Shown: positions 31,597 through 41,877, counted from the stretch's first letter. The stretch: DNA of 64,000 nt from an uncultured Desulfuromonas sp. (GCF_963678835.1 NZ_OY787469.1:1674001-1738000); one strand, 5' to 3'. Translations and numbers: made by a program. Notes: a model not told the origin generated them from the sequence alone.

Positions 31597-31661
31597 CTCA
31601 ACAACCCTGTTTTTTGTTGACAATAAATAGGCCTATCAGTAGTATTGGCCACCTTGTTTGT

Positions 31662-31738
31662 GGTGGGTGTAGCTCAGTTGGTAGAGCGCTGGATTGTGAC
31701 TCCAGTTGTCGAGGGTTCAAATCCCTTCACTCACCCCA
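31662..31738 (+). tRNA. tRNA-His (GTG)
   Basis: Acceptor GTGGGTG/CACTCAC with the encoded extra G at position -1 facing a C discriminator, as in histidine tRNAs. Anticodon loop TTGTGAC (GTG). CCA encoded. Confidence 0.96.
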
Positions 31739-31750
31739 TTTAACCATGAT

Positions 31751-31814
31751 AGACTCGATCGTCGATGTTCTTGTCGGACTCCCGGCGAGAGTAACGATAG
31801 TCGAGTCTTTTTTG
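31751..31814 (+). terminator. Terminator between tRNA-His and tRNA-Leu
   Basis: AGACTCGA and TCGAGTCT form the outer stem, with an inner TCGT/ACGA, followed by six T. It probably ends the Pro-Arg-His transcript, so tRNA-Leu may belong to the tig transcript. Confidence 0.6.
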
Positions 31815-31903
31815 TTTTGGCTTCCGATTACAAGATGATATTCTATCACACTTAACCGACGAAGCCTTGAACCCCGCGAATTATTGTGGGATACAGATGT
31901 TGC

Positions 31904-31986
31904 GCGAGAGTGGCGGAATTGGCAGACGCACTGGATTTAGGATCCAGCGGGCAACCGTGGGAGTTCGAGTCTCCCCTCTCGCACCA
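31904..31986 (+). tRNA. tRNA-Leu (TAG)
   Basis: 83 bases with a long variable arm (CGGGCAACCGTG), acceptor GCGAGAG/CTCTCGC, anticodon stem CTGGA/TCCAG around TTTAGGA (TAG), CCA encoded. It lies 89 bases before tig. Confidence 0.96.
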
Positions 31987-32075
31987 AAAAATCCAGGGGC
32001 CATTGTGCCCCTGTTTTGTCTGAAATCTTCCTGTTTGTCAGGTTATCGATATTTTAATCAAGTGAGGTTATCCGC

Positions 32076-33401
32076 ATGAATGTTCAGGTTGAAAATGTAA
32101 GCTCCGTAAAAAAGAAAATTTCTGTTGAAATCAGCGCTGACCGCGTCAGTGAAGAGATCGCTAAAACGTATAAAAAAATTGCCAAGTCCGCCAAGGTTAA
32201 AGGGTTTCGTGACGGCAAGGTTCCCATGTCGGTGGTTGAGAGCTATTATGTTGATCAGATGAAGCAGGATGTTATTGGTCGACTGATCAACGAAACCTAC
32301 TATCAGGCTCTGGTCGACAATGAGGTTGCCGCGATCTCTGAACCTTCAATTGAAGAGAGCAGTGACCTGGAGAAGGATAAGCCGTTCACCTACGAAGCCC
32401 ATGTTGAAGTCAAGCCGGAAGTGTCGGCGAAGGACTACACCGATATTGAGCTGAAAAAAGAGATCTTTGATTTTGATGAGAAGATTGTTGAAGAACGCCT
32501 TAAAGAAATGCTCAGCTCCCGTTCAACCATGGAAGTGGCTGAACGCGATGAAGCTCAAAACGGTGATTTCGTAACCATTGATTTTGAAGGGTTTGTCGAT
32601 GGCGAAGCGTTTGAGGGCGGTGCTGCGCAGGATCATGAACTGGAGCTCGGTTCCGGCAGCTTCATTCCCGGTTTTGAAGAGCAGCTGGTTGGTTTGAAGC
32701 GCGGAGAAGAGAAGGAAATTTCCGTGACGTTCCCCGAAGAGTATGGAAATAAAGACCTGGCCGGTAAAGAATCTACTTTCAAGATTGCCCTGAAGGAGAT
32801 TAAAGTAAAAGAGATTCCTGAGCTTGATGATGAGTTCGCAAAAGGTTATGGTGCTGAAAGTGCCGATGATCTGCGCGAAAAAATCAGCGATGGCTATAAA
32901 AAACAGGAAACCTCCCGCATTGATGACGATCTTAAGGAGCGTCTGATTACGGTTCTGGTTGAGCGCAATGAGGTGGAAGTTCCTGAAGCCATGATCGAGC
33001 GTCAGCTGGACTTCATGCATAAAAACATCTCCAACCGTTTGCAGTCTCAAGGCATGACCATGGAGATGATGGGCATGAATGAAGAAGCGTTCCGTGTCAT
33101 GTATCGTGAAACTGCGGTCAAGCAAGTACAGGGCAGCCTGTTACTTGAGGCAATTGGTCGTCAGGAGAATATCTCTGTTGATGACGATGAAGTTGATAGC
33201 CGTCTTGAAGAGATCGCTGAGATGGCCAATGCTCCTCTCGATGAAGTGGAGAAATATTACTCTTCCGACGAGGCTCGCAGAGGTCTGCTGGCTCAGATTG
33301 AAGAGGAAAAAGTGATTACCTATTTGCTGGGTCAATCCAAAATCGAGGAAGTGGCCAAAGAGGCGTTGGCAGAGAAGCCTGCTGACGAAGAACAGGAGTA
33401 A
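32076..33401 (+). CDS. tig: Trigger factor
   Basis: This ribosome-bound chaperone and prolyl isomerase has 441 residues. The N-terminal ribosome-binding domain carries the signature GFRDGKVP (consensus GFRxGKxP) at about residues 45-52. The FKBP-type PPIase domain covers about 160-245 ([20 protein letters not shown]). The helical C-terminal chaperone domain and an acidic tail (PADEEQE) follow. A GTGAGG-type site lies before the ATG. clpP follows after 4 bases, giving the classical tig-clpP-clpX-lon arrangement that joins folding and degradation. Confidence 0.97.
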   Translation: MNVQVENVSSVKKKISVEISADRVSEEIAKTYKKIAKSAKVKGFRDGKVPMSVVESYYVDQMKQDVIGRLINETYYQALVDNEVAAISEPSIEESSDLEKDKPFTYEAHVEVKPEVSAKDYTDIELKKEIFDFDEKIVEERLKEMLSSRSTMEVAERDEAQNGDFVTIDFEGFVDGEAFEGGAAQDHELELGSGSFIPGFEEQLVGLKRGEEKEISVTFPEEYGNKDLAGKESTFKIALKEIKVKEIPELDDEFAKGYGAESADDLREKISDGYKKQETSRIDDDLKERLITVLVERNEVEVPEAMIERQLDFMHKNISNRLQSQGMTMEMMGMNEEAFRVMYRETAVKQVQGSLLLEAIGRQENISVDDDEVDSRLEEIAEMANAPLDEVEKYYSSDEARRGLLAQIEEEKVITYLLGQSKIEEVAKEALAEKPADEEQE

Positions 33402-33405
33402 TTCT

Positions 33406-33996
33406 ATGAGTCTTGTCCCGATCGTTGTCGAGCAAACCGGACGTGGAGAACGTTCTTACGACATCTATTCACGTCTGCTTAAGGATCGGATCATTTTTCT
33501 CGGTGGTGGGATTGATGACCAGATTTCCAATCTGGTCATCGCTCAATTGTTGTTTTTAGAGTCGGAAGATCCCGAGAAGGATATCCACCTGTATATCAAC
33601 TCCCCTGGCGGTGTCGTTACCGCCGGCATGGCCATTTATGATACCATGCAGTATATCAAAGCGCCGGTATCGACGATTTGTGTTGGACAGGCGGCAAGTA
33701 TGGGAGCTGTGTTGCTGGCGGCGGGTGCGGAAGGAAAGCGGTTTACCCTGCCGAATTCGCGCATTATGATTCATCAGCCGTTGGGCGGTTTTCAGGGACA
33801 GGCGAGTGACATTAGCATTCACGCCCAGGAAATTCTTCGTCTGCGAGAAGATCTGAATCGCATTCTGGCACATCATTGTAGCCAGGATATTGAGACCATC
33901 GCCCGTGACACGGAACGTGATTTTTTCATGGGGGCTGAAGATGCACAAAAATACGGCCTCATCGACAAGATTGTTACGCGGGCCGAGGTTGGATAA
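33406..33996 (+). CDS. clpP: ATP-dependent Clp protease proteolytic subunit
   Basis: ClpP forms the double heptameric serine-protease barrel for ClpX and ClpA. The 196-residue protein has the catalytic Ser in [14 protein letters not shown] (about residue 97), His in IMIHQPLGG and Asp in the DTERDFFM region. The N-terminal pore loop [21 protein letters not shown] is intact. GGAG precedes the start, and clpX follows after 15 bases. Confidence 0.98.
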   Translation: MSLVPIVVEQTGRGERSYDIYSRLLKDRIIFLGGGIDDQISNLVIAQLLFLESEDPEKDIHLYINSPGGVVTAGMAIYDTMQYIKAPVSTICVGQAASMGAVLLAAGAEGKRFTLPNSRIMIHQPLGGFQGQASDISIHAQEILRLREDLNRILAHHCSQDIETIARDTERDFFMGAEDAQKYGLIDKIVTRAEVG

Positions 33997-34011
33997 GAAC
34001 GGAGGGATGTT

Positions 34012-35256
34012 ATGGAGCACAACGATGATCACACCGGAGATTTGACCTGTTCGTTCTGCGGCAAATCGCAGGATGATGTCAAAAAGCTCATTGCCGGACC
34101 GTCAGTTTATATCTGCGATGAGTGTATCGATCTGTGCCAGGAGATCATTGCCGAAGAACTTGGCGCCCAAGAGGTGACGGAGTCGGAAACGTTGCCGGCG
34201 CCGGCCGAGATTCGGGCAACCCTCGATGATTATGTCGTCGGTCAGGATTGGGCAAAGAAAGTCCTGTCCGTGGCCGTGTATAATCATTACAAACGGATTC
34301 GGTACGCAGCTAAAAATGATGATGTCGAAATCCAGAAAAGTAACATTCTGCTTCTCGGCCCCACCGGCAGTGGTAAAACCCTGCTGGCACAGACCTTGGC
34401 ACGGGTCCTCAATGTTCCTTTTGCCATGGCCGATGCCACCAATTTGACCGAGGCTGGTTATGTTGGTGAGGATGTTGAAAACATTGTCCTGAGCCTGGTT
34501 CAAGCCGCTGATTACGATATTGAAAAAGCTCAGCGTGGCATCATCTATATCGATGAGATCGACAAAATTGCGCGCAAAAGTGAATCCCCCTCGATTACCC
34601 GCGATGTTTCCGGGGAAGGGGTGCAGCAGGCCTTGTTGAAAATCATCGAAGGGACCACGGCCAGCATTCCGCCTAAGGGTGGTCGCAAACACCCACAGCA
34701 AGAATTTATTAAGGTTGATACCGCCAACATTTTGTTTATCTGTGGTGGGGCGTTTTCCGGGTTGGAAGATGTTATCTCTCAACGTATTGGTAAGAAGAGC
34801 ATTGGCTTTGGTGCGAATGTACGTATGCCCAGTGAAACCACTTTGGGGAAACTGCTCAAAGATATTGAGCCGGGCGACTTGCTTAAATATGGCTTGATCC
34901 CTGAATTTATCGGACGGCTTCCTGTTATTGCCACACTTGAAGAGTTGGATGAAGAGGCTCTGGTGTTAATTCTCAAGGAGCCGAAAAACGCTCTGGTGCG
35001 TCAGTATCAGAAATTGCTTGATCTGGAAGACGTGGCGCTTAAATTTACCGACGGTGCCTTGGTGGCCGTTGCCAAGGAAGCGGCGCGGCGCAAAACGGGA
35101 GCACGTGGTTTGCGCTCTATCCTTGAAGAGGTGATGCTGGATATCATGTACGATATCCCGTCGCAGGATCATGTCAAGGAAGTCGTTATCAGCGAAGATG
35201 TCGTCGTAAAAAAAACGGCGCCGCTGATTGTTTATGACTGCGCTGAGTCTGCCTGA
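34012..35256 (+). CDS. clpX: ATP-dependent Clp protease ATP-binding subunit ClpX
   Basis: ClpX unfolds tagged substrates for ClpP. The 414-residue protein has an N-terminal zinc-binding domain ([11 protein letters not shown]...CDECIDLC), Walker A GPTGSGKT at about residues 116-123, Walker [11 protein letters not shown], the GYVGEDVE pore loop and the [11 protein letters not shown] sensor region. It shares a transcript with clpP and ends 24 bases before lon. Confidence 0.98.
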   Translation: MEHNDDHTGDLTCSFCGKSQDDVKKLIAGPSVYICDECIDLCQEIIAEELGAQEVTESETLPAPAEIRATLDDYVVGQDWAKKVLSVAVYNHYKRIRYAAKNDDVEIQKSNILLLGPTGSGKTLLAQTLARVLNVPFAMADATNLTEAGYVGEDVENIVLSLVQAADYDIEKAQRGIIYIDEIDKIARKSESPSITRDVSGEGVQQALLKIIEGTTASIPPKGGRKHPQQEFIKVDTANILFICGGAFSGLEDVISQRIGKKSIGFGANVRMPSETTLGKLLKDIEPGDLLKYGLIPEFIGRLPVIATLEELDEEALVLILKEPKNALVRQYQKLLDLEDVALKFTDGALVAVAKEAARRKTGARGLRSILEEVMLDIMYDIPSQDHVKEVVISEDVVVKKTAPLIVYDCAESA

Positions 35257-35280
35257 TTTCATAACTTTTTTGGAAAATTG

Positions 35281-37662
35281 ATGACAGAAATTTCTGACAC
35301 TCCTGAACGTTTTGAGGGAGCAGAGGCTATCCCTCTGCTCCCTTTGCGCGATATTGTAATTTTTCCTGAAATGGTCACCCCGCTTTTTGTTGGCCGCCCG
35401 CGTTCCATCGCGGCCCTCGAAAAAGCGATGGACGGGCAACGTCTGATCTTCCTGATTGCTCAGAACGACGCCGAAGTCGATGAGCCGGGACGTGATGATC
35501 TGTTCTCTATCGGGACCGTGGCCAAAATTTCCCAATTGCTCAAATTGCCTGACGGCACCATGAAGCTTCTTGTTGAAGGCATGGTACGGGCAGAGCTTCT
35601 GGAGCTGATTGACGAAGAAACGTGCACCCTGGCATGCTGTGAAGAGATCCAGGAGGACAGTTGCGGTTCTTTGGAAACCCAAGCTCTGGTGCGTAGTGCC
35701 AAGGAGTTGTTTGACGCTTATGTGTCATTCAGCAGCAAGGTTCCGGCTGAAGTGGTGACGGCAGTTGAAAATGTCACCAGTGCTGGTAACCTGGCGGATA
35801 TCATCACGGCTCATCTGAACTTGCGTGTCGATGAGAAGCAGGAAGTTCTCGAGCAGATTGATGTCTGTGACCGTCTGGAGTTGTTGCTTGAACTCATGGA
35901 GCGCGAGGTCGAGATTCTCAAAATTGAGAAGAAGATCCGTAAACGCGTTAAGAACCAGATGGAGCGCACGCAGAAAGAGTATTATCTCAATGAGCAGATG
36001 CGGGCCATTCAGAAAGAACTTGGCGATAAAGACGAGTTTAAGCAGGAGCTGATCGAGCTGGAAGAGCAGATCAGCAAGCGAAAAATGTCGCGAGAAGCGA
36101 CAGAAAAAGCCACGGCTGAGCTGCGAAAACTCAAAATGATGTCGCCCATGTCTGCTGAAGCGACCGTGGTGCGTAATTACATTGACTGGCTGCTGTCTAT
36201 GCCGTGGCAAAAGAGCACGCGTGACAGTACTGATCTCGAGCGCGCCAAGGCGATTCTTGATGAGGACCATTACGGCCTCGACAAGGTTAAAGAAAGAATC
36301 CTTGAACATCTGGCCGTACAGACATTGGTCAAAAAGATCAAAGGTCCGATTCTGTGCCTGGTTGGCCCGCCGGGAGTTGGGAAAACATCACTGGGGCGGT
36401 CCATTGCTCGTGCCATCAATCGCAAGTTTATCCGTATCTCCCTCGGCGGAGTGCGTGATGAAGCGGAGATTCGTGGTCATCGTCGCACCTACATTGGAGC
36501 CATGCCCGGTAAGGTGATTCAGAGCATGAAGAAGGCCGGCGTTCGTAATCCGGTGTTTCTGCTTGATGAGATCGACAAGATGTCCATGGATTTTCGTGGT
36601 GATCCTTCATCGGCGCTACTCGAGGTGCTTGACCCTGAGCAGAACAAAACCTTTGGCGATCATTTCCTGGACATGGATTACGACCTGTCTCACGTGATGT
36701 TTATCACCACGGCAAATTCTCTGCAGGGGATTCCTGCGCCGTTGCTGGATCGTATGGAGATTGTTCAGCTTGAGGGCTATACCGAAGAGGAAAAACTGCA
36801 GATTGCTTGTGAACACCTGATCAACAAACAGGTTAAAGAGCATGGTCTTGATGGTCGTGGCGTCCGTTTCAGTGCCGCTGCACTCAGAGAGATCATTCGT
36901 CGTTACACCAGAGAGTCGGGTGTCCGCGATTTGGAGCGCCGTATTGCCGCCATTTGCCGTAAAATTGCTCGACAAATGGTTGCTGACAGCACTGAAAAAG
37001 AAAAAAAATCCATCGGTGTCCCACAGGTCAATAAATTTTTAGGTGTGCCGTCTTATCGCTTTGGCCGCAAAGACCAGTCGTCGCAATGTGGTGTTGCCAC
37101 CGGTCTGGCATGGACACAATCCGGGGGAGAGATCCTCATGATTGAAGTGCTGGAATTGCCCGGCCAGGGCAAACTGACCATCACCGGCAAACTCGGGGAC
37201 GTGATGCAGGAATCGGCGCAGGCGGCCATGGCCTATGTCCGTTCACGCTGGCAGGAACTGGGTCTTGAAAAAGACTTCTACCGTCAAATAGATGTGCATA
37301 TTCACGTGCCTGAGGGCGCTATCCCCAAAGATGGACCCTCGGCTGGCATCACGATGGCCACCGCAATTTCTTCAGCATTGACCCGTCGTCCGGTGGATTG
37401 CAACCTGGGCATGACCGGAGAGATCAACCTGCGTGGAGAAGTGCTTGCCATTGGCGGGTTGAAAGAAAAGCTTCTGGCGGCAAAACGAGCCGGATTGGAA
37501 ATGGTATTGGTACCACAAGAGAATGAAAAGGATCTCAAAGAGATTCCTGAGAGCTTGAAAAAGGGAGTGGAGATTTGCTGCGTCGGCCATATGGATCAGG
37601 TTTTGGCACGTGCGTTGCTAGAACAACCCTGCGATGGCCATGGGGAGAAGGCAGGTAAATAA
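35281..37662 (+). CDS. lon: ATP-dependent protease Lon
   Basis: Lon degrades damaged and regulatory proteins. The 793-residue protein has the N-terminal LON substrate-binding domain ([23 protein letters not shown]), a coiled helical region, the AAA+ domain with Walker [10 protein letters not shown] and Walker [11 protein letters not shown], and the C-terminal protease domain with the Ser-Lys dyad ([12 protein letters not shown]; the Lys in [14 protein letters not shown]). The ATG at 35281 follows TTTTGGAAAATTG; a TTG three bases upstream is not favoured. Confidence 0.98.
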   Translation: MTEISDTPERFEGAEAIPLLPLRDIVIFPEMVTPLFVGRPRSIAALEKAMDGQRLIFLIAQNDAEVDEPGRDDLFSIGTVAKISQLLKLPDGTMKLLVEGMVRAELLELIDEETCTLACCEEIQEDSCGSLETQALVRSAKELFDAYVSFSSKVPAEVVTAVENVTSAGNLADIITAHLNLRVDEKQEVLEQIDVCDRLELLLELMEREVEILKIEKKIRKRVKNQMERTQKEYYLNEQMRAIQKELGDKDEFKQELIELEEQISKRKMSREATEKATAELRKLKMMSPMSAEATVVRNYIDWLLSMPWQKSTRDSTDLERAKAILDEDHYGLDKVKERILEHLAVQTLVKKIKGPILCLVGPPGVGKTSLGRSIARAINRKFIRISLGGVRDEAEIRGHRRTYIGAMPGKVIQSMKKAGVRNPVFLLDEIDKMSMDFRGDPSSALLEVLDPEQNKTFGDHFLDMDYDLSHVMFITTANSLQGIPAPLLDRMEIVQLEGYTEEEKLQIACEHLINKQVKEHGLDGRGVRFSAAALREIIRRYTRESGVRDLERRIAAICRKIARQMVADSTEKEKKSIGVPQVNKFLGVPSYRFGRKDQSSQCGVATGLAWTQSGGEILMIEVLELPGQGKLTITGKLGDVMQESAQAAMAYVRSRWQELGLEKDFYRQIDVHIHVPEGAIPKDGPSAGITMATAISSALTRRPVDCNLGMTGEINLRGEVLAIGGLKEKLLAAKRAGLEMVLVPQENEKDLKEIPESLKKGVEICCVGHMDQVLARALLEQPCDGHGEKAGK

Positions 37663-37698
37663 TTATTCATTTTGCTGGCGAGAGGGCCTTTTTAGCCC

Positions 37699-37727
37699 TT
37701 GTGCTCTCTACCATTCTCTGTTATAAC
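37699..37727 (+). promoter_or_regulatory. Putative sigma-70 promoter of the HU gene
   Basis: TTGTGC at 37699-37704 and TATAAC at 37722-37727 are 17 bases apart and lie about 49 bases before the GTG start of the HU gene. The HU gene could thus be expressed independently of lon. Confidence 0.5.
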
Positions 37728-37775
37728 TGGCGCGTTTCAGCAACGCAAAACTCATTGAAAACTAGGAGGTTAGCC

Positions 37776-38048
37776 GTGACAAAAACTGAGCTCGTAACTG
37801 CAATTGCCGAAAAAGCTGAACTGAGTAAGTCTGATTCTGAAAAAGCCCTGAAAGCTTTTGTTGACACCGTAACCGAAGCTCTCAAGGGTGGTGATAAAAT
37901 CGCTCTGGTTGGCTTTGGCACATTCAGCGTAGGTGACCGTGCGGCCCGTGTTGGCAAAAACCCTCAAACCGGTGCCGAGATCAAAATTCCTGCCGCAAAA
38001 GTGCCCAAATTCAAAGCTGGAAAAGCTTTGAAAGACGCCGTAAATTAA
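37776..38048 (+). CDS. hup: HU family DNA-binding protein
   Basis: This 90-residue histone-like protein has the full HU pattern: an N-terminal helical dimer part ([35 protein letters not shown]), [21 protein letters not shown] with the DNA-minor-groove arm residues and the NPQTG turn, and [16 protein letters not shown] at the end. A perfect AGGAGGT site lies five bases before the GTG at 37776, which fixes the start over longer upstream readings. It bends and compacts DNA. Confidence 0.97.
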   Translation: MTKTELVTAIAEKAELSKSDSEKALKAFVDTVTEALKGGDKIALVGFGTFSVGDRAARVGKNPQTGAEIKIPAAKVPKFKAGKALKDAVN

Positions 38049-38130
38049 GTTCAAAAAAAAGCGCTGATCGGTGCAATAAGTTCTTTACATCGTTAGGGTA
38101 ATCTGGTAGTTTTCAGCGCGTTGATCGAGT

Positions 38131-38207
38131 GGGGCTGTAGTAGAGTCGGTTACAACGCCGGCCTGTCACGCCGGAGGTCGCGGGTTCGAGTCCCGTCAGC
38201 CCCGCCA
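38131..38207 (+). tRNA. tRNA-Asp (GTC), copy 1
   Basis: 77 bases, acceptor GGGGCTG/CAGCCCC, anticodon loop CTGTCAC (GTC), T loop TTCGAGT, CCA encoded. It is identical to the copy at 38312-38388. Confidence 0.95.
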
Positions 38208-38228
38208 TTCGATAATAGAACAAACTAT

Positions 38229-38304
38229 GGGCGAATAGCTCAGCTGGGAGAGCATCGGTCTTACACACCGAGGGTCACAGGTTCGAGCCCTGTTTCGCCC
38301 ACCA
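38229..38304 (+). tRNA. tRNA-Val (TAC)
   Basis: 76 bases, acceptor GGGCGAA/TTCGCCC, anticodon loop TTACACA (TAC), CCA encoded. It lies between two identical tRNA-Asp genes. Confidence 0.96.
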
Positions 38305-38311
38305 TAAGTCA

Positions 38312-38388
38312 GGGGCTGTAGTAGAGTCGGTTACAACGCCGGCCTGTCACGCCGGAGGTCGCGGGTTCGAGTCCCGTCAGCCCCGCCA
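38312..38388 (+). tRNA. tRNA-Asp (GTC), copy 2
   Basis: Identical in all 77 bases to 38131-38207; followed by the cluster terminator. Confidence 0.95.
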
Positions 38389-38399
38389 TTATAAAAAAA

Positions 38400-38429
38400 G
38401 AGGAGTGATTTTATCACTCCTCTTTTTTT
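38400..38429 (+). terminator. Terminator of the Asp-Val-Asp tRNA cluster
   Basis: GAGGAGTGAT and ATCACTCCTC are perfect 10-bp arms around TTT, followed by seven T and preceded by seven A, so it also serves the convergent thioredoxin-like gene. Confidence 0.88.
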
Positions 38430-38454
38430 ATGCTTATGTGTTAGTCGACTGTCG

Positions 38455-38904
38455 CTATTGCGTGATCAGCGTCTGCAGGTGGTCAATGTAATCAGCGACG
38501 CTGCCGTAGCGATATCCGGTGACACCAACCTGTTTACCTTGTGAGTTCAGCAGCACGACGGTTGGAAATCCGCGGACATTGTATTTACGGGCCAGAGCTT
38601 CATTGTGAGCAATCAGCTCCTTGCTCTGCCGGGTTCTCTTGGGAAAATCGACTTTCAGCAACACCAGGTTTTTCTCGGCGTAATTGATGAACTCCTGTTT
38701 GCTGAGAATGTCTTTGTCCAATTTAATACACCAATGACACCAGTCAGAGCCGCTGAAGTTAATGAAGATCGTTTTGTTTTCCTTCTGGGCGATGGTTTTT
38801 GCCTGGTCAATGTTTTCCAACCAGATGGCTTCCGTTGACCATGCCGACTGGGTGAAAAAAAGCAGCAAGACGCTGCATAAAACAATAGAAAAGCTCCGTT
38901 TCAT
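38455..38904 (-). CDS. Exported thioredoxin-like protein
   Basis: This 149-residue protein has a signal peptide (about residues 1-22, ending TQSAWS) and a thioredoxin fold with the active-site motif DWCHWCIKLDKDIL (CHWC at about 52-55). The cis-proline segment is RGFPTVVLL. The DWCxWC form belongs to the thioredoxin_7/DUF255-related group of periplasmic reductants or chaperones. The start overlaps the stop of the upstream nitroreductase by four bases (ATGA), so the two are coupled. Redox partner unknown. Confidence 0.88.
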   Translation of the reverse strand: MKRSFSIVLCSVLLLFFTQSAWSTEAIWLENIDQAKTIAQKENKTIFINFSGSDWCHWCIKLDKDILSKQEFINYAEKNLVLLKVDFPKRTRQSKELIAHNEALARKYNVRGFPTVVLLNSQGKQVGVTGYRYGSVADYIDHLQTLITQ

Positions 38905-39449
38905 AGTGACTCCTGGGGTTGGGGGTAGCGATTATAACTGACACGCGTGGAAAACGGATGTCGTTCTCTTTGTTCCCATTGCTCTTTGGGACGGCCAACG
39001 GGAAGCAGAATCTGCACTTTCTTTCCTGTGGGGAGATGAAGGAGGTTGGCGACAGTTTCAGCGCGTCCTTCAACACGCAACCAGCCATCTATCCAGACGC
39101 TGGCATAACCAAGTGCTGTAATCGCTAACAGCATATTCTCCGTTGCGGCAGCACAGTCTTCGAGCTGAAAGTCGTACCCTTCGTAGATCTTTTCCGGTTG
39201 CGAGTCAATGATACAGGCAATCATGGCCGGCGCTTGCTGCATGGCTTTATTGGCCGGATGCAAGCCCTGTAACACGCTCAGAATCTGTTTATCATCGATA
39301 ATGATGAATTGGGTTGTTTGAGCATTTTTCCCTGAGGGGGCGCGAAGGCCTGCTCCGACAATGCGTTCCAGGTCTTCTCGCGGAACCGGGGTGGGTTCCA
39401 TGGGGCCACGATAGCTGTGGCGCAGACAAATGGCATCAAATAGCTCCAT
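38901..39449 (-). CDS. Nitroreductase family protein
   Basis: This 182-residue FMN-dependent oxidoreductase begins with the family pattern DAICLRHSYRGPMEPTPVPREDLERIVGAGLRAPSGKNAQ (flavin phosphate-binding Arg and Ser). It later has CAAATENMLLAITALGYASVWIDG, also typical. The substrate cannot be read from sequence. It is translationally coupled to the exported thioredoxin-like gene. An AAGGAAC-type site precedes the ATG. Confidence 0.9.
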   Translation of the reverse strand: MELFDAICLRHSYRGPMEPTPVPREDLERIVGAGLRAPSGKNAQTTQFIIIDDKQILSVLQGLHPANKAMQQAPAMIACIIDSQPEKIYEGYDFQLEDCAAATENMLLAITALGYASVWIDGWLRVEGRAETVANLLHLPTGKKVQILLPVGRPKEQWEQRERHPFSTRVSYNRYPQPQESL

Positions 39450-39590
39450 TGTCAGTTCCTTTCGTTATAGTCAATGTATGTTCAAAGTGTAGCACAGTTC
39501 CAGACGGCGAACAAAAATAGCGTGAGACGGCAATAGGGAGAACCGGCAGGATGTACAGGGATTTGGTGGGGATGAACAGGCAGTGTAAAA

Positions 39591-39625
39591 ACGGCCACAA
39601 CAAAACGGATGTTTGTTGTGGCCGT
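39591..39625 (-). terminator. Terminator of the ArsR-type gene
   Basis: ACGGCCACAACAAA and TTTGTTGTGGCCGT pair over 14 bp. On the minus strand the hairpin is followed by TTTTAC, just after the ArsR stop. Confidence 0.6.
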
Positions 39626-39637
39626 ATGTAAAATTCG

Positions 39638-39955
39638 TTAGTTGTTTTTTCGTCCGCCACAGCCTTCAATGGTAAACAGGCATTGAACAATCTGCCGAGC
39701 CTGTTCAGAAACGACATGGTAGTAAACTTCAACGCCGTCCCGTTGCCCCTCAATGATCCCCTTGTTTTTGAGCAGGGCCAAGTGTTGGGATACTGTCGCC
39801 TGTGGTAATTGCAGACATTCCCAGATTTTTTTGACATTGCAGGCCTCAGAGATCAACCCGGCAATAATCTTCAGACGAATCGGGTGACCGAGAACCTTGA
39901 GGATTTCAGCTTCCCGATCGTAATTTTGGTCTTTGTCAAAAACAACAGGTTTCAT
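39638..39955 (-). CDS. ArsR/SmtB family transcriptional regulator
   Basis: This 105-residue winged-helix repressor has the ArsR pattern: LGHPIRLKIIAGLI at about 21-34, the recognition helix LPQATVSQHLALLKNKGII at about 50-68, and a wing EGQRDGVEVYYHV. Two cysteines flank the alpha-3 region (EACNVKKIWECLQL) and one lies in CLFTIEGCGG, so thiol or metal sensing is plausible but cannot be assigned. It stands alone, divergent from the Na+/Ca2+ antiporter gene, and a tandem TGAATATA repeat lies in between. Confidence 0.88.
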   Translation of the reverse strand: MKPVVFDKDQNYDREAEILKVLGHPIRLKIIAGLISEACNVKKIWECLQLPQATVSQHLALLKNKGIIEGQRDGVEVYYHVVSEQARQIVQCLFTIEGCGGRKNN

Positions 39956-39987
39956 GCTTGAATCCTTCCAGCTGTTCCACAGAGTAT

Positions 39988-40026
39988 GTCACCGGATGGT
40001 GACGTAAAATTGAATATATGAATATA
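39988..40026. promoter_or_regulatory. Candidate operator for the ArsR-type regulator
   Basis: A perfect inverted repeat GTCACC-GGAT-GGTGAC (39988-40003) and a tandem direct repeat TGAATATA (40011-40018 and 40019-40026) lie between the divergent ArsR and antiporter genes. Either could bind the regulator. Inference only. Confidence 0.35.
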
Positions 40027-40160
40027 GATGGAAAATGGTTTTTTCGTCAAGACTAAAAAATCTATTTCTCTTGCCTTTTCAAGAGGTTGTGCGTATCGTT
40101 TTCAGCGTTATCAAGCCGTTTGCTTTTATCTCTCGTCATCGGTTTTTCTGAGGTTTATTC

Positions 40161-41105
40161 ATGACTTTTACAATTTTTTTGTTTTTTGTCGGGTTGGTTT
40201 TGCTCTACTACGGCGCGGACTTTTTAGTGGACGGCAGTTCGCGGTTGGCATTGTCATTTGGCGTCCGCCCACTGATTATCGGCATGACGATTGTTTCCTT
40301 TGCCACCAGCATGCCCGAAATGATGGTGTCTTTGCTGGCCGTGGGAAAAGGGTCGTCTGATATTGCTGTTGGTAACATTGTCGGGTCCAATATTGCCAAT
40401 ATTGGTTTGATCCTTGGCACTTCAGCCCTGCTGATGCCGCTGACGGTTCCACGAGGATTGTTGTGGCGCGAGTTGCCCATTATGATCGTTGCCACGTCGG
40501 TTCTATATGGACTGTGTGTGGATGGTGGCTTGAACCGTGCCGATGGTGTGATTCTACTGGTTTTATTGACATTGTTTATTGGTTACTGTCTGCGTTTCGC
40601 ACGGCAAGCCGGACTGAATCCGGAAGCGCCGGAATCTTTGGTAGAACCCGAAGTCAGCCATCGTGGCCGCGACGTGCTCTATGTGATCGGTGGAATTATC
40701 GGACTTGGTGTCGGTGCCAATTGGATGGTCAGCTCTGCTGTGATTATCGCGCGAGCGATGGGGCTGTCCGAGCTGTTTATCGGCATGACCATTGTAGCGC
40801 TCGGGACGAGTTTGCCCGAGCTGGCAGCCTCATTGATGAGTGCCGCCAAAGGTGAGATGGAGATCAGTATCGGCAATGTCATCGGCAGTAATATTTTCAA
40901 TATCCTCTTCGTTTTGGGCGTTTGCCCTTTATTTCAGCCGATTACGGTTGAACCGGCGATTATGCGCCTTGAGTTGCCGGTGGTGATGTTATTCAGTGTC
41001 GCTCTGGTGCCGTTGTGCTGGCATCGCCATATGATCGGCCGTTGGAAAGGGGTCGTGTTGCTTGTTTCTTATGTTCTATTTATCGTTGCAATGACGTTGC
41101 AATGA
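40161..41105 (+). CDS. Calcium/sodium antiporter (CaCA, YrbG type)
   Basis: This 314-residue inner-membrane protein has about ten TM helices and the duplicated alpha-repeat of the cation/Ca2+ exchanger family. Repeat one has ATSMPEMMVSLLA and GNIVGSNIANIGLILG; repeat two has GTSLPELAASLMSA and GNVIGSNIFNILFVLG. The acidic residues of each repeat are intact, so it should be an active exchanger. It probably forms an operon with the next two genes (7-base gap, then overlap). Confidence 0.93.
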   Translation: MTFTIFLFFVGLVLLYYGADFLVDGSSRLALSFGVRPLIIGMTIVSFATSMPEMMVSLLAVGKGSSDIAVGNIVGSNIANIGLILGTSALLMPLTVPRGLLWRELPIMIVATSVLYGLCVDGGLNRADGVILLVLLTLFIGYCLRFARQAGLNPEAPESLVEPEVSHRGRDVLYVIGGIIGLGVGANWMVSSAVIIARAMGLSELFIGMTIVALGTSLPELAASLMSAAKGEMEISIGNVIGSNIFNILFVLGVCPLFQPITVEPAIMRLELPVVMLFSVALVPLCWHRHMIGRWKGVVLLVSYVLFIVAMTLQ

Positions 41106-41112
41106 CGTTGCG

Positions 41113-41877
41113 ATGATTCGTTCGCGTTTCCTTTTCTTTGTCATTCTCTGGATTGTTGTTTGTTCTGACGTGTTCGCGGGGAATGACGCCATTGTGACAG
41201 AGCGATATCGTTGTCAGCACCTTTTGTTTGGAACCCTTGGTGACTTGTCGCTGGAAACACGCTGTATCGACGGCCAACGGCTGCAGGTCGAACTGGCGGG
41301 TGATGCACTGGGGATGATGGCGTTGCTGGATGGGAATCGCCGGCAATGCTATACCTCCATGCTTCAGCATGACAACCAGGGGCGTGTCGTGACGTTGTCG
41401 CATCGCCAATCCACCCAGATTGACTCACGTGGTCGGAGGATTCAGTACGGCTGGGTGGCGACTTTTGATAAAGGGGGCCGCGTTACGGCGCGGCGCCTGT
41501 GGGGAGGCGACATCGTTGAAACGCGCGATTTCCAGATCCCCGCGAACTGCTACGGCGATTTCCTCAGCGTTCTTTATGCCTTCCAGCATCAGAACGAGCC
41601 ACTGCAAATGGCGCAAGTGTTTCGTTATCCTTTCTTTACCGTGCAAGGGATGGGGCGTATCGTTGTTCGAGTTGAGGGCGTTGAAGTGCAAGAACCTATG
41701 GCGTCTTCAGAGACTCTATGGCGTTGCCGAATCACCTCTGCGGCAGGTCGCCTGCCGGGACGTTGTTCCTCGCTGACCGTCTGGTGTGACGACCGGAGAC
41801 GGGTGGTCAAAGCCGAGGCCCCTTTTTGGTGGGGACTCGGTACCGTTGTTATTCAGAGAATAAGTGAGTCATCATGA
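41113..41877 (+). CDS. Exported hypothetical protein (DUF3108-like)
   Basis: This 254-residue protein has a signal peptide (about residues 1-22, VCSDVFA). It is beta-rich, with an N-terminal region holding paired cysteines (Cys34, Cys51), a middle DFQIPANCYGDFLSVLYAF segment and a C-terminal VVKAEAPFWWGLGTVVIQRI strand. The layout recalls periplasmic DUF3108 proteins, but I am not sure. The stop overlaps the next ATG by four bases (ATGA), coupling it to the MFS transporter. Confidence 0.65.
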   Translation: MIRSRFLFFVILWIVVCSDVFAGNDAIVTERYRCQHLLFGTLGDLSLETRCIDGQRLQVELAGDALGMMALLDGNRRQCYTSMLQHDNQGRVVTLSHRQSTQIDSRGRRIQYGWVATFDKGGRVTARRLWGGDIVETRDFQIPANCYGDFLSVLYAFQHQNEPLQMAQVFRYPFFTVQGMGRIVVRVEGVEVQEPMASSETLWRCRITSAAGRLPGRCSSLTVWCDDRRRVVKAEAPFWWGLGTVVIQRISESS

